Assembly (NCBI RefSeq): GCF_040567655.1
Contig: NZ_JBEXAC010000002.1
Span: 2,294,001-2,358,000 of the forward strand
Direction of reading: 5' to 3'
DNA from: Chitinophaga sp. H8
Lineage (GTDB): Bacteria > Bacteroidota > Bacteroidia > Chitinophagales > Chitinophagaceae
DNA: 64,000 nucleotides
Numbering within the stretch: position 1 is the stretch's first letter; each line of letters opens with the position of its first letter. Made by a program: the position numbers and the translations under genes. Below the pieces are notes generated by a model. That model ran no database searches, was not told the DNA's origin, and worked only from the letters and a program-made list of their open reading frames with translations. This document shows, piece after piece, positions 1 through 8,319 of the stretch.

Positions 1-666
1 TTGGAAGGGGCAGATTCTTTAGTGAACATCGGTTTCCTTGAAAAGGCATACGCCTATGGCCTTCGCGCAATAGGTGTTTCTCATTACGGCCAGGGGAGGT
101 ACGCTGGTGGAAGTGGAACAGAATCAGGGTTTACAGCCAAAGGCCGTGAATTACTCCGTGAAATGGATAATCTGGATATGATCCTTGACGTAACGCATTT
201 GACAGACCTGGGTTTCAAAGAGGCTATTACATTATATAAAGGCCCTATTTGGGCCAGCCATCACAATTGCAGGACTGTTATCAGTGGTCAGCGGCAATTG
301 TCTGACGATCAGTTACGGATATTAATAGACAGAGAGGCTGTAATTGGAGGAGCGCTGGATAACTGGATGCTGGCAGAGAGCTGGATTCGTGGTGTAGATG
401 ATCCGTTTATGCGTAATGTTGGACTGGAGAGATTGATAGATCATTATGATCATATCTGTCAGTTGGCAGGGAATAGTTTGCATTGTGCCATAGGTAGTGA
501 TCTGGATGGTATGTATGGAACGGAGCAAAGTCCGTACGACCTTGATACCATTGCTGATATGCAAAAGTTAAGCGGTTTGTTACAGCGGCGTGGATATGGT
601 GAGGATGACATAGATAATATATTTTATGGTAATTGGATACGTTTTATGGAAGCAAGTCTACCTTGA
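1..666 (+). CDS. Membrane dipeptidase, peptidase family M19 (5' end cut by window)
   Basis: This is the C-terminal part of a zinc-dependent renal-dipeptidase-like enzyme; the family hydrolyses dipeptides, often with a D-residue at the C-terminal side. The fragment has 221 residues, whereas the family usually has about 330-400, and the frame is open at base 1, so the true start lies outside the window. Visible family motifs are EGAD at the very start (metal-bridging Glu), LDVTH near residues 62-66, SHHN at 86-89 followed by CR, and GSDLDG at 165-170. It is followed by operator-like palindromes at 700-709 and 796-805 and by the RidA operon. It may therefore belong to the same catabolic island and supply peptide- or amide-bond cleavage, but its own promoter is not visible. 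Confidence 0.9.
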   Translation: MEGADSLVNIGFLEKAYAYGLRAIGVSHYGQGRYAGGSGTESGFTAKGRELLREMDNLDMILDVTHLTDLGFKEAITLYKGPIWASHHNCRTVISGQRQLSDDQLRILIDREAVIGGALDNWMLAESWIRGVDDPFMRNVGLERLIDHYDHICQLAGNSLHCAIGSDLDGMYGTEQSPYDLDTIADMQKLSGLLQRRGYGEDDIDNIFYGNWIRFMEASLP

Positions 667-699
667 GTTATAAATATTATCTACAAAAAACGTTTAAAA

Positions 700-709
700 T
701 TGTATACAA
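700..709. promoter_or_regulatory. Candidate GntR operator (TTGTATACAA) upstream of the RidA operon
   Basis: This is a perfect 10-bp palindrome with the TNGT-N2-ACNA shape typical of FadR/FCD-type GntR operators. The same core occurs at 13992-14003, before the GntR gene, and at 20265-20278, before the reverse operon. It sits just upstream of a TAnnTTTG promoter box at 727-734. Confidence 0.65.
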
Positions 710-726
710 AATAAGAAAATTTTGTT

Positions 727-734
727 TACTTTTG
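727..734 (+). promoter_or_regulatory. Bacteroidota -7 promoter box TACTTTTG for the RidA operon
   Basis: The sequence fits the TAnnTTTG -7 consensus and lies about 90 bp before the RidA start. No well-spaced -33 TTTG is visible; the nearest TTG is at 700-702, inside the operator, and the spacing is a little long. Operators at 700-709 and 796-805 bracket this box. Confidence 0.5.
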
Positions 735-795
735 TTTCCAGAGGTAATGTACGAGTATATAGATGTAACATTCCCTGTTAGTTCAACCAATAATT

Positions 796-805
796 CTGTA
801 TACAA
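796..805. promoter_or_regulatory. Second candidate GntR operator (CTGTATACAA)
   Basis: The inner TGTATACA is palindromic and one outer base differs from TTGTATACAA. It ends 18 bp before the RidA start codon, downstream of the likely transcription start. With the site at 700-709 (centres 96 bp apart) it could form a two-site repressed promoter. Confidence 0.55.
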
Positions 806-823
806 TCTTCAAAATAAAGTTTC

Positions 824-1204
824 ATGAGCTTCGTGGAAGTAAAAAGTACTATAAAAACAGCAGATACAGGAGCATATTCTGCCGGCATTTTAGTAAATGG
901 CTGGCTTTATATCAGTGGTCAAGGGCCGCTTGATCTGAAAAGTGGTGCGGTTATAAGTGGCTCAATTGAAGAGGAGACAATTTTAACACTGTCACATATA
1001 CGTGAAATTGTGAAAGCTGCGGGTGGAACAATGGAGAATATTGTAAAATGTACAGTTCATCTCAGTGATATAAACGATTTTGCCCGTTTTGATAAAACAT
1101 ATGCCGCTATTTTTGGGGCAATGAAACCTGCCAGGACAACGGTGCAATCCGTTTTGTCAGACGGAATAAAGATTGAGATCGATGCTGTAGCATTTATTGG
1201 TTAA
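824..1204 (+). CDS. RidA/YjgF family enamine/imine deaminase
   Basis: The 126-residue length is normal for the Rid family, which hydrolyses reactive enamine/imine intermediates such as 2-aminoacrylate to keto acids and ammonia in the cytosol. The C-terminal PARTTVQ segment, with the substrate-carboxylate-binding Arg at 104, and the following EIDAVA strand are family hallmarks. It is the first gene of a long forward operon, 13 bp before the dehydrogenase. Its position suggests that the pathway makes a 2-imino or enamine intermediate; no PLP enzyme is visible nearby, so the source is unclear. The assignment to the family is firm, but the true substrate is not known. Confidence 0.92.
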   Translation: MSFVEVKSTIKTADTGAYSAGILVNGWLYISGQGPLDLKSGAVISGSIEEETILTLSHIREIVKAAGGTMENIVKCTVHLSDINDFARFDKTYAAIFGAMKPARTTVQSVLSDGIKIEIDAVAFIG

Positions 1205-1217
1205 ATAAATATTTCCA

Positions 1218-2204
1218 ATGGAAGAAAAGATAGAGATAGGTACAATAGGGTTGGGGTTGATGGGCAGCAGTATTGCTACATGCATCCTTGCAGCAGGGCA
1301 TAAGGTCACTTCCGTTGTGAAAAGCCTTGATGAGATGGCTCCGGCAAAAGAGCGGGTATTGGGCTATCTGAAAGAAATGCAGGAGGAGGGATTATTATCT
1401 TCTGACCCTGCTGAATTAGTTAATGACCTAACTATCACGGACGCCCTGAAAGATTTATCCACTATGCCGGTGATCATTGAGTCTGTGTATGAAGATCCGA
1501 TTACCAAGAAACAGATTTATGCTGAACTGGAAAGATATGTGCAACCGGATGCTATCATTGGTAGCAACACTTCTGCGATACCTGTTTCCATATTGCAGGC
1601 AGATTTGAAACATCCTGAACGATTGTTAGGTGTACATTGGGCAGAACCTGCTCATATTACACGTTTCATGGAGATTATCTGCGGCGATAAAACTAAACTG
1701 GCAAATGCAGAGAAAGTTAAAGTACTGGCCGAAAGCTGGGGTAAAGAACCTTCGGTTCTACGGAAAGATATCCGGGGTTTCATTACGAACAGGATTATGT
1801 ATGCTATGATCAGAGAAGCATTTCACCTAGTAGAGAAGGGATATGCTACTTATGAAGATGTGGACCGCTCTCTTCGCAATGACCTTGGTGCCTGGATCAC
1901 TTTTGCAGGGCCTTTCCGGTTTATGGACCTGACAGGGATACAGGCGTATGCTACTGTCATGGAAGAGTTATTTCCAGAACTGGACAATTCTGCGGGGGTG
2001 CCTGTATCTATGAAGCAATTAGTAACTGCCGGAGCGCAGGGAGTGAGGAATGCACAAGGTTTTTATCCTTACTCCAAAGCATCTGCGGAAGAGTGGGAGA
2101 AATGTTTTTCCCGCTTCAGTTTCGATATCCGTAAGCTCGCTGAGAAATATCCAGGGGATATTGGAGATCAGATTGATAACGCAGATAACGCTACAAAAGA
2201 ATAA
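1218..2204 (+). CDS. 3-hydroxyacyl-CoA dehydrogenase family NAD-binding oxidoreductase
   Basis: This 328-residue cytosolic enzyme has an N-terminal Rossmann fold with the dinucleotide motif GLGLMG at residues 11-16. The middle segment GSNTS is followed by HWAEP, with the probable catalytic His at 140, and a helical C-terminal domain follows. Classical fatty-acid members carry HFFNP at this point. The HWAEP form is found in members acting on hydroxy acids or unusual substrates, so beta-oxidation should not be assumed. It likely oxidises a 3-hydroxy acid or sugar-acid intermediate with NAD. Its stop overlaps the next start by one base (TAATG), indicating translational coupling. Confidence 0.85.
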   Translation: MEEKIEIGTIGLGLMGSSIATCILAAGHKVTSVVKSLDEMAPAKERVLGYLKEMQEEGLLSSDPAELVNDLTITDALKDLSTMPVIIESVYEDPITKKQIYAELERYVQPDAIIGSNTSAIPVSILQADLKHPERLLGVHWAEPAHITRFMEIICGDKTKLANAEKVKVLAESWGKEPSVLRKDIRGFITNRIMYAMIREAFHLVEKGYATYEDVDRSLRNDLGAWITFAGPFRFMDLTGIQAYATVMEELFPELDNSAGVPVSMKQLVTAGAQGVRNAQGFYPYSKASAEEWEKCFSRFSFDIRKLAEKYPGDIGDQIDNADNATKE

Positions 2205-3127
2205 TGAAAAAGATCATTATATCATGGGGACTGCTACTGCTATGCAATTTGATGTGGTCTCTACAGTTTACTTGTATAAAACTGGTTCAGGATCAGGTTG
2301 GGCCCTACTTTACGGTATGGGCGCCTATGACAATGGCCGTATTGTTACTGTTGCCTTTTATACTGCGTGAGCGTAACGAGCAGAAAAGATCAGTATCAGA
2401 TCTACTTGTTTTTGCGAGGCTTGGTTTGTTGGGAGCTTTCCCGGCGCAGGTGCTGATGACCTGGGGGACGCAATATTCTACAGCCACAAATGCTGCTGTA
2501 TTAACACTCAGTCTGCCGGTGATCTCCACACTTTTTGCTTTTCTAGTGTTGAAAGAGAAAATGAACCCGGTGAGATGGATCAGTTTTACAGTGGCTATTA
2601 TTGGTGTGGTGCTATGCACATTTGGAGATATAAGACAGGCTAGTTTTACTGCTGGTTATACCTGGGGTAACCTGCTTATTTTCCTGGCTATTGTGGGGAA
2701 TGCCTATTACAATACCGGTTGTAAAGCAATTGCAGCCCGCTATTCCGAAATTGAAATGGTATTCTATACCTATGTTGCCATGATCATTTTCCTGACGCCG
2801 TTAGTTCTATATTATGAACCTGATGTATTTGGAAGGATAGGGAGATTCACTACACAAACCTGGACGGGATTAGTGCTGCTAACACTGTTTCATAATTTCC
2901 TTTCCATGGTACTCTTTTTCAAAGCGCTCAAAACACTGGATGCCATGCAGGTGGCCCTTTCCAATTATATGATCACCTTTATGGGATTACCTATTGCAGC
3001 CATCTGGCTGGGGGAAGCACTTAGCGGTTATGCTATTGCCGGGGGCCTGCTGGTACTGGCGGGTACATTAATCATTACTATAGTGGATTATCGAATGAAT
3101 CATCATACAGCCATCATAAAAAATTAA
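2204..3127 (+). CDS. DMT-superfamily (EamA) inner-membrane transporter
   Basis: The 307-residue protein is almost wholly hydrophobic, with about ten membrane segments arranged as two EamA repeats, the usual drug/metabolite transporter size and layout. Such carriers move small metabolites such as amino acids, sugars or sugar acids. It is coupled to the preceding dehydrogenase by an overlapping TAATG and is followed 9 bp later by a DapA-family gene. The most economical inference is uptake or export of the cluster's substrate or a by-product. The substrate cannot be read from the sequence. Confidence 0.88.
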   Translation: MKKIIISWGLLLLCNLMWSLQFTCIKLVQDQVGPYFTVWAPMTMAVLLLLPFILRERNEQKRSVSDLLVFARLGLLGAFPAQVLMTWGTQYSTATNAAVLTLSLPVISTLFAFLVLKEKMNPVRWISFTVAIIGVVLCTFGDIRQASFTAGYTWGNLLIFLAIVGNAYYNTGCKAIAARYSEIEMVFYTYVAMIIFLTPLVLYYEPDVFGRIGRFTTQTWTGLVLLTLFHNFLSMVLFFKALKTLDAMQVALSNYMITFMGLPIAAIWLGEALSGYAIAGGLLVLAGTLIITIVDYRMNHHTAIIKN

Positions 3128-3136
3128 ACAAGAAAA

Positions 3137-4060
3137 ATGAAAAATTTTAGATCCTTGAAGGGAGTAGTACCCATTATACCAACCCCTTTTACAAAGGAAG
3201 AGGAGATAGATGAAGAAAGTTTACGGAATCTGGTAGATTTTGCGGTGAGTGCGGGTGTTGAAGCTGCATGTTTGCCTGCTTATGCCAGCGAATTCTATAA
3301 ATTAACAGATGAAGAAAAGCTGCGGGTAGTAAAGATTGCTGTAGACCAGGCGGCAGGAAGGATTGAGATCATTGGCCAATCCAATCACGCATCGCTGAAA
3401 TTGGCGATTAATTTAGCGCAGGCGAATGTAGCAGCTGGCGCGGATGTTATTTCATTGGCTGTGCCGCGTATTTTCAACTTACCGGAATCTTCTATAGAGG
3501 AATACCTGGGTGAGTTTATGCAGTCTATTCCCAATACGCCTGTTCTGTTGCAGGATTTTAACCCTGGTGGCCAGTCTATCAGTGTTGAAATGATCTGCAA
3601 CCTGATGAATAAACATACCAACTTCAAATATCTTAAACTGGAAGAGCCTCTCTGTGCTCCAAAGTTCAAAGAGATTATGGATGCTACAAAAGGAAATATC
3701 GGGCTGTTTGAAGGCTGGGGCGGTTTGTATATGCTGGAACTGATACCTACTGGTATTACAGGAGTAATGCCCGGATTAGGTGTGTCTGATATACTTCAGA
3801 AGGTTTTCTGTCTGAGAAAGGCTGGGGATAATGATAAAGCTATGCGGCTTTTTGAAAAAGTAATGCCCCAGATATTCTTTTCTCTACAGAATATGGAGTT
3901 ATTTCACTATGCGGAAAAAGAATTACTGATGGCACGCGGTATCCTTAATAACAGTTATGTACGCAAGGCATCTTATACACCGGATCCTGCTACAGCAAGT
4001 TACATCAGGGAACTGAATCAGAATATCCTGGAATTAGTAGGGGAAGGAGTAATGCAATAA
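3137..4060 (+). CDS. Dihydrodipicolinate synthase (DapA)/N-acetylneuraminate lyase family aldolase
   Basis: This 307-residue TIM-barrel lyase belongs to the class I pyruvate-aldolase family. The Schiff-base lysine is probably K167 in the YLKLEEP strand. The usual YNxP tyrosine motif is replaced by LLQDFNPGG, so true DHDPS activity is unlikely. Catabolic members cleave or dehydrate 2-keto-3-deoxy sugar acids, sialic acid or hydroxyproline-derived intermediates. Its place between a permease and glycoside hydrolases favours carbon catabolism over lysine synthesis. A second, distinct family member lies at 16917-17966 in the same regulon. Confidence 0.87.
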   Translation: MKNFRSLKGVVPIIPTPFTKEEEIDEESLRNLVDFAVSAGVEAACLPAYASEFYKLTDEEKLRVVKIAVDQAAGRIEIIGQSNHASLKLAINLAQANVAAGADVISLAVPRIFNLPESSIEEYLGEFMQSIPNTPVLLQDFNPGGQSISVEMICNLMNKHTNFKYLKLEEPLCAPKFKEIMDATKGNIGLFEGWGGLYMLELIPTGITGVMPGLGVSDILQKVFCLRKAGDNDKAMRLFEKVMPQIFFSLQNMELFHYAEKELLMARGILNNSYVRKASYTPDPATASYIRELNQNILELVGEGVMQ

Positions 4061-4088
4061 TTTTTTTGCCTTCAGATAATTACGAATA

Positions 4089-6167
4089 ATGAAAAGAATT
4101 TTCACCATCCTGGTTGTTTGCATATTTGTTCTTTGTTGGTGTGCGGTGCAGGCAAATGATAATAAAAATGCCGACAAGTTCCGCTTATTACCGGCGCCAC
4201 AAAAAGTGGAATGGAATAAAGGAGCTGGCTTAAAGCGGAATGAATTAAAGGCGATATTTTTAAAGGGAAACCTGAAGTTGCCGGTACTGGCTTACCCATT
4301 GGATAATCTGCCACTGGCAGACGGTCCTGGGAAAGGCATACTTACATTGGAAATTTCTAACAGTGGGGCTTTACCTGCTTCTAAAGAATCTTATATTCTT
4401 CAGATACGGAACGGCGGAGTGACTGTTTCGGGAAAAGATGCGGCAGGTGTATTTTATGGATGCCAGACCTTGCTGCAAATGATGGAAGATGCAACAGACC
4501 AGCGTATAGACATACCTGCATGCACAATCACTGATTTTCCGGATATCCCCTACCGGGCAGTGCACCTGGATCTGAAATACCATCTGGAAAAGATGGAATA
4601 CTATTACAGGATGATGGACCGGTTGGCAGGCATCAAGGTAAATGCGGTGATCATTGAGTTTGAAGATAAGCTCAGATACAGGAAAGCGGAAAAAGTAGGA
4701 TCGGGAAATGCAGTATCTATAGATGAGTTTGCCGCATTGAGCCGTTATGCAAAAGAAAGGCATATTGAGATCAGTCCGCTGGTACAGGGCCTTGGGCATG
4801 TATCATTTATTCTTAAACATGATATTTATACACATTTGCGGGACGACCGGAAAATAGACTGGGTGATTGATCCGCTCAATCCAGAAACATATGATCTGCA
4901 TTTTAAAATGTATGATGATGCCATGGCAGCAACACCTGGTAGTAAATATTTGCATATAGGGGGAGATGAAGTGTATAATCTTGGGGCTTCAGAATTAAGC
5001 AAACGTTCCGGCATGAAGCCCTTTGAATTGCAGATGTATTGGCTGAATAAAGTGTGCAAATATGTAACAGACCATGGCCGCACGCCTATTTTCTGGGATG
5101 ATATGGTGTTTTCACTGTCCAATCTGTATGGCACGATGCGTAATGACAGAATGTTGGATTCTGCATATGTAGAAAAAGAATGGGCAGAGAAACAACATTT
5201 GCTGGATGAGAATGTGGCGCTATTCCCTAAGAATTGTATTTACATGCGTTGGAATTATAATTTCCCAAAAATACAGGGAAACACCAAAGCAATAGATTGG
5301 TTTATGGCCAATGGTATGCAGGTATGGGGTGCTCCGGCTGCGCAGGATATGGCGGCTATGCTACCCAGGCAGAATTCTATTTATCAGCCAACAAAAGAAT
5401 TCTGTGAAATTGCTGTAGAGAAAAAACTGCCTGGCATGTTGTTGACCGCATGGGATGATTCCTCTCCGCATATAGAAACTTTCTGGCGTGGCTTTTATGA
5501 CTATGCCGGTTTATCCTGGAATTATCAGGATATGGATGCGACGGCGGCTCATAAGATATTTCGTCATCGTTTCTATGCGCCGGAATTGGCAGCACTACAA
5601 TTCGAGTTTCAGGACTCCCTGGAAAGGGCGCTTGATTTCTGGGACGTGGCATTGATCAATCAGGGGCATAGAAGGCATTATCCCTATAAAATGGATCTGA
5701 TTTCATTGCCTCACAGTGATAGTACAGGCGTGTGGAGTGAAAAATATGCAGCTAAAGTGGAGCGCGCGAAGCTGGAACTGAAACGATATGACAATATCAG
5801 ATCTGTCATCGAAGAAAATAAGAAAAGGATTCGAAGGAACAGGTATTCATTGGAGCTATTAACAGTAATGAACGAGTTACAGATCTATTCATCCCGATTA
5901 TTGGTGTTGTTACATACCTATGATCTGGCAACTGAAAAAGACAAGGTGAAGAAAGAAATCAGCGGGCTGGTAAATTCTTTCTCTGCATACAGAAAGCAAT
6001 ATGAGGATGTGTTCTCTAAAGAAAGGTTCCTTTCAAATCCTCCCGGATATATATTGGATCAGAACAACGATCCTATGTTGGGAAATGGAACGAACAACAG
6101 CGATTGGATGCATGTTTTTGAGCTTGCTATTAATGATAAATTATTAAAATGGTTGAATGAAAAGTAG
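4089..6167 (+). CDS. GH20-like beta-N-acetylhexosaminidase family protein, first of a tandem pair
   Basis: This 692-residue exported protein has a clear N-terminal signal peptide (about residues 1-22). A GH20b-like N-terminal domain follows (about 30-145), then a TIM barrel carrying the catalytic signature HIGGDE at 289-294; D293-E294 is the Asp-Glu pair used in substrate-assisted catalysis. A helical C-terminal region of some 200 residues follows. GH20 enzymes remove terminal beta-linked GlcNAc or GalNAc. Neither this protein nor its neighbour has an obvious secretion-system tail, so a periplasmic location is likely. The gene overlaps the next GH20 gene by 11 bp. The exact sugar specificity is not evident. 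Confidence 0.85.
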   Translation: MKRIFTILVVCIFVLCWCAVQANDNKNADKFRLLPAPQKVEWNKGAGLKRNELKAIFLKGNLKLPVLAYPLDNLPLADGPGKGILTLEISNSGALPASKESYILQIRNGGVTVSGKDAAGVFYGCQTLLQMMEDATDQRIDIPACTITDFPDIPYRAVHLDLKYHLEKMEYYYRMMDRLAGIKVNAVIIEFEDKLRYRKAEKVGSGNAVSIDEFAALSRYAKERHIEISPLVQGLGHVSFILKHDIYTHLRDDRKIDWVIDPLNPETYDLHFKMYDDAMAATPGSKYLHIGGDEVYNLGASELSKRSGMKPFELQMYWLNKVCKYVTDHGRTPIFWDDMVFSLSNLYGTMRNDRMLDSAYVEKEWAEKQHLLDENVALFPKNCIYMRWNYNFPKIQGNTKAIDWFMANGMQVWGAPAAQDMAAMLPRQNSIYQPTKEFCEIAVEKKLPGMLLTAWDDSSPHIETFWRGFYDYAGLSWNYQDMDATAAHKIFRHRFYAPELAALQFEFQDSLERALDFWDVALINQGHRRHYPYKMDLISLPHSDSTGVWSEKYAAKVERAKLELKRYDNIRSVIEENKKRIRRNRYSLELLTVMNELQIYSSRLLVLLHTYDLATEKDKVKKEISGLVNSFSAYRKQYEDVFSKERFLSNPPGYILDQNNDPMLGNGTNNSDWMHVFELAINDKLLKWLNEK

Positions 6168-8292
6168 GATTGTTGAAGCACTATTTTGTTGGTTAGGTGT
6201 TTTGCTGATAATGCCCATTCAGGCATTTTCATCCTTGCCTGGGGATTCTCCGGGCAAGGATGCGGCAATTTTCCGCAAACAATTCAGATTGTTTCCGTTC
6301 CCTCAAAAAGTAGCATTCACCGGAGGAGCCGGGCTTGCATGTGATGGTTTGGAAAGAGTGTTCCTGAAAGGCATAGTGCAGCTGCCTGTGTTGCGAGCCC
6401 CCTTGTCAACGCTGCCGATGGCTGAAGGGTCGGGGAAAGGAGTGCTTACGTTGCAAATAAATGATGACCCGCTATTACCTCCTTCGGAGGAGGGGTATAT
6501 ACTGAAAATTACTGCCGGGCAGGTTTTAATAATAGCGAAAAGCGAGGTTGGTATCTTTTACGGTTGTCAGACATTACTGCAGATGCTGGAAGATGCCAGT
6601 GATCAGTCGCTGGTCATTCCAGCATGTGTAATAACGGATTTTCCGGAAATCGCCTACAGAGCTGTGCATCTGGATCTGAAGTACCATCTGGATAACCTTG
6701 ATTATTACTACCGAATGATGGACCGGTTGGCGGCCATTAAAATAAATGCAGTTATCCTTGAATTTGAAGATAAGTTAAGATATCGTTCAGCAAAGGTAAT
6801 CGGTGCCGAAAATTCCATTTCAATAGATGAGTTTGCAGCACTCAGCAGGTATGCCAGGGACAGGCACATTGAAATCAGCCCGCTGGTACAGGGCTTAGGC
6901 CATGCGGCTTTCATTTTGAAGCATGATGAATATGCAGGTTTGAGGGATGATCCGCGGAAGGACTGGGTGTTTGATCCAATGGCTACAGGTACTTATGCAT
7001 TACAGTTCAAACTGTATGACGACGCAATCGCTGCAACGCCAAATGGAAAATACCTGCATGTAGGGGGAGATGAAGTGTATAACCTTGGACAATCGGCAGC
7101 CAGCAGGAATTCGGGGATGAGTACTTTTCAATTGCAAATGTACTGGTTGAACAAGGTTTGTGCTTATGCACGGGAACATAACAGGATCCCTGTTTTTTGG
7201 GATGACATGATCTTTTCCCTTTCAGGCATCTATATGTCCATGCACGATACCCATACCCCAGCTGATTCCATCAATTTAATATGGGAGAAGAATGCACCAA
7301 AGATAGCAGAGTACCTACACCTTTTTCCTAAAGATTGTATTTACATGCGTTGGCATTATACATACCCCCGGTTGCAGGGTAACCAGAACGCCGTGACCTG
7401 GCTTAAATCCCATCATTTGAAAGTAATGGGTGCCAGCGCGGTACAGGAAATGTCTCCCATGATACCGCGTAATCAGTCACTTTTTAACCCCATAAAGGAC
7501 TTTAGCTGGGTGGCGGTGAAACATGGGCTGGAAGGTATGCTGGCGACAGCCTGGGATGATTCATCTCCCCATTTTGAAACATTCTGGCGGGGGATCTATG
7601 ATTATGCTTTGCTCAGTTGGAAGTATAGTGATATACAGGCGAAAGAAGCGCATGCTATATTCCGGCATCGTTTTTACGGACCTGCGTTGAGCAATGAGCG
7701 ATATGAGTTTCAGGATTCCCTGGAACTTGCCTTCAATTTCTGGGATACGGCATTTGTAAAAAATAGCGGAAGGATTACCGTACCTAAAAAAATTGACCTT
7801 ATTGAGCTACCTGGATCAGAGTTGTCTGCAGATGCCTGGCGGACCGTTTATAAGGATAGGGTTGATCTTGCCCGAAGGGAAATAAAAAGATATGAAGGAA
7901 CACGTGTTGTTATTGAAAATAGCATAAGATCTGCAAGGCGGAATCAATATGCGTTGCGCCTTTTTCACAGGATGAATGAATTACAGATTTATAATGCAAA
8001 ATTACTTGGCCTGCTGGATGATTATGCTTCGGAAGATACATCGGAAGGGATGAAAAAAGTGGCATTGAAGATCAGAGCGCTGGAGTGTAGCTTTGCCGAT
8101 CTTAGAAGGGAATATGAAATGGTGTTTTCAGAAACAAGATTTCTTGAAAGGCCACCTGAGTACATCATGGATGATAACTACGATACAATGATTGCGAATG
8201 CCACGCAAACAAGTTCAGACTGGATGTATCTTTTTGAATTGAAAATGAATATGAAGATTCAGACATGGCTCAAAACCATGCGAAACATTTAG
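6157..8292 (+). CDS. GH20-like beta-N-acetylhexosaminidase family protein, second of a tandem pair
   Basis: This 711-residue paralogue of the preceding gene has the same architecture: a signal peptide ending near residue 23, a GH20b-like domain, a barrel with HVGGDE at 301-306 (D305-E306 as the catalytic pair) and a helical C-terminal domain. Long stretches of the two proteins align closely, for example around YRAVHLDLKYHL and RHIEISPLVQGLGH, so the pair arose by tandem duplication. The start overlaps the upstream stop, suggesting coupled translation. Divergence in the barrel loops may reflect different aglycones or linkages. Both proteins retain the catalytic pair, so neither looks like a pseudo-enzyme. 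Confidence 0.85.
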   Translation: MKSRIVEALFCWLGVLLIMPIQAFSSLPGDSPGKDAAIFRKQFRLFPFPQKVAFTGGAGLACDGLERVFLKGIVQLPVLRAPLSTLPMAEGSGKGVLTLQINDDPLLPPSEEGYILKITAGQVLIIAKSEVGIFYGCQTLLQMLEDASDQSLVIPACVITDFPEIAYRAVHLDLKYHLDNLDYYYRMMDRLAAIKINAVILEFEDKLRYRSAKVIGAENSISIDEFAALSRYARDRHIEISPLVQGLGHAAFILKHDEYAGLRDDPRKDWVFDPMATGTYALQFKLYDDAIAATPNGKYLHVGGDEVYNLGQSAASRNSGMSTFQLQMYWLNKVCAYAREHNRIPVFWDDMIFSLSGIYMSMHDTHTPADSINLIWEKNAPKIAEYLHLFPKDCIYMRWHYTYPRLQGNQNAVTWLKSHHLKVMGASAVQEMSPMIPRNQSLFNPIKDFSWVAVKHGLEGMLATAWDDSSPHFETFWRGIYDYALLSWKYSDIQAKEAHAIFRHRFYGPALSNERYEFQDSLELAFNFWDTAFVKNSGRITVPKKIDLIELPGSELSADAWRTVYKDRVDLARREIKRYEGTRVVIENSIRSARRNQYALRLFHRMNELQIYNAKLLGLLDDYASEDTSEGMKKVALKIRALECSFADLRREYEMVFSETRFLERPPEYIMDDNYDTMIANATQTSSDWMYLFELKMNMKIQTWLKTMRNI

Positions 8293-8319
8293 CCATACAC
8301 ATAAAACAGTCTTATTACA

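Noticed and set aside
3137..4060. Lysine-biosynthetic dapA
   Set aside because: The YNxP tyrosine motif is missing and the neighbours are catabolic; a second divergent family member lies in the same regulon.
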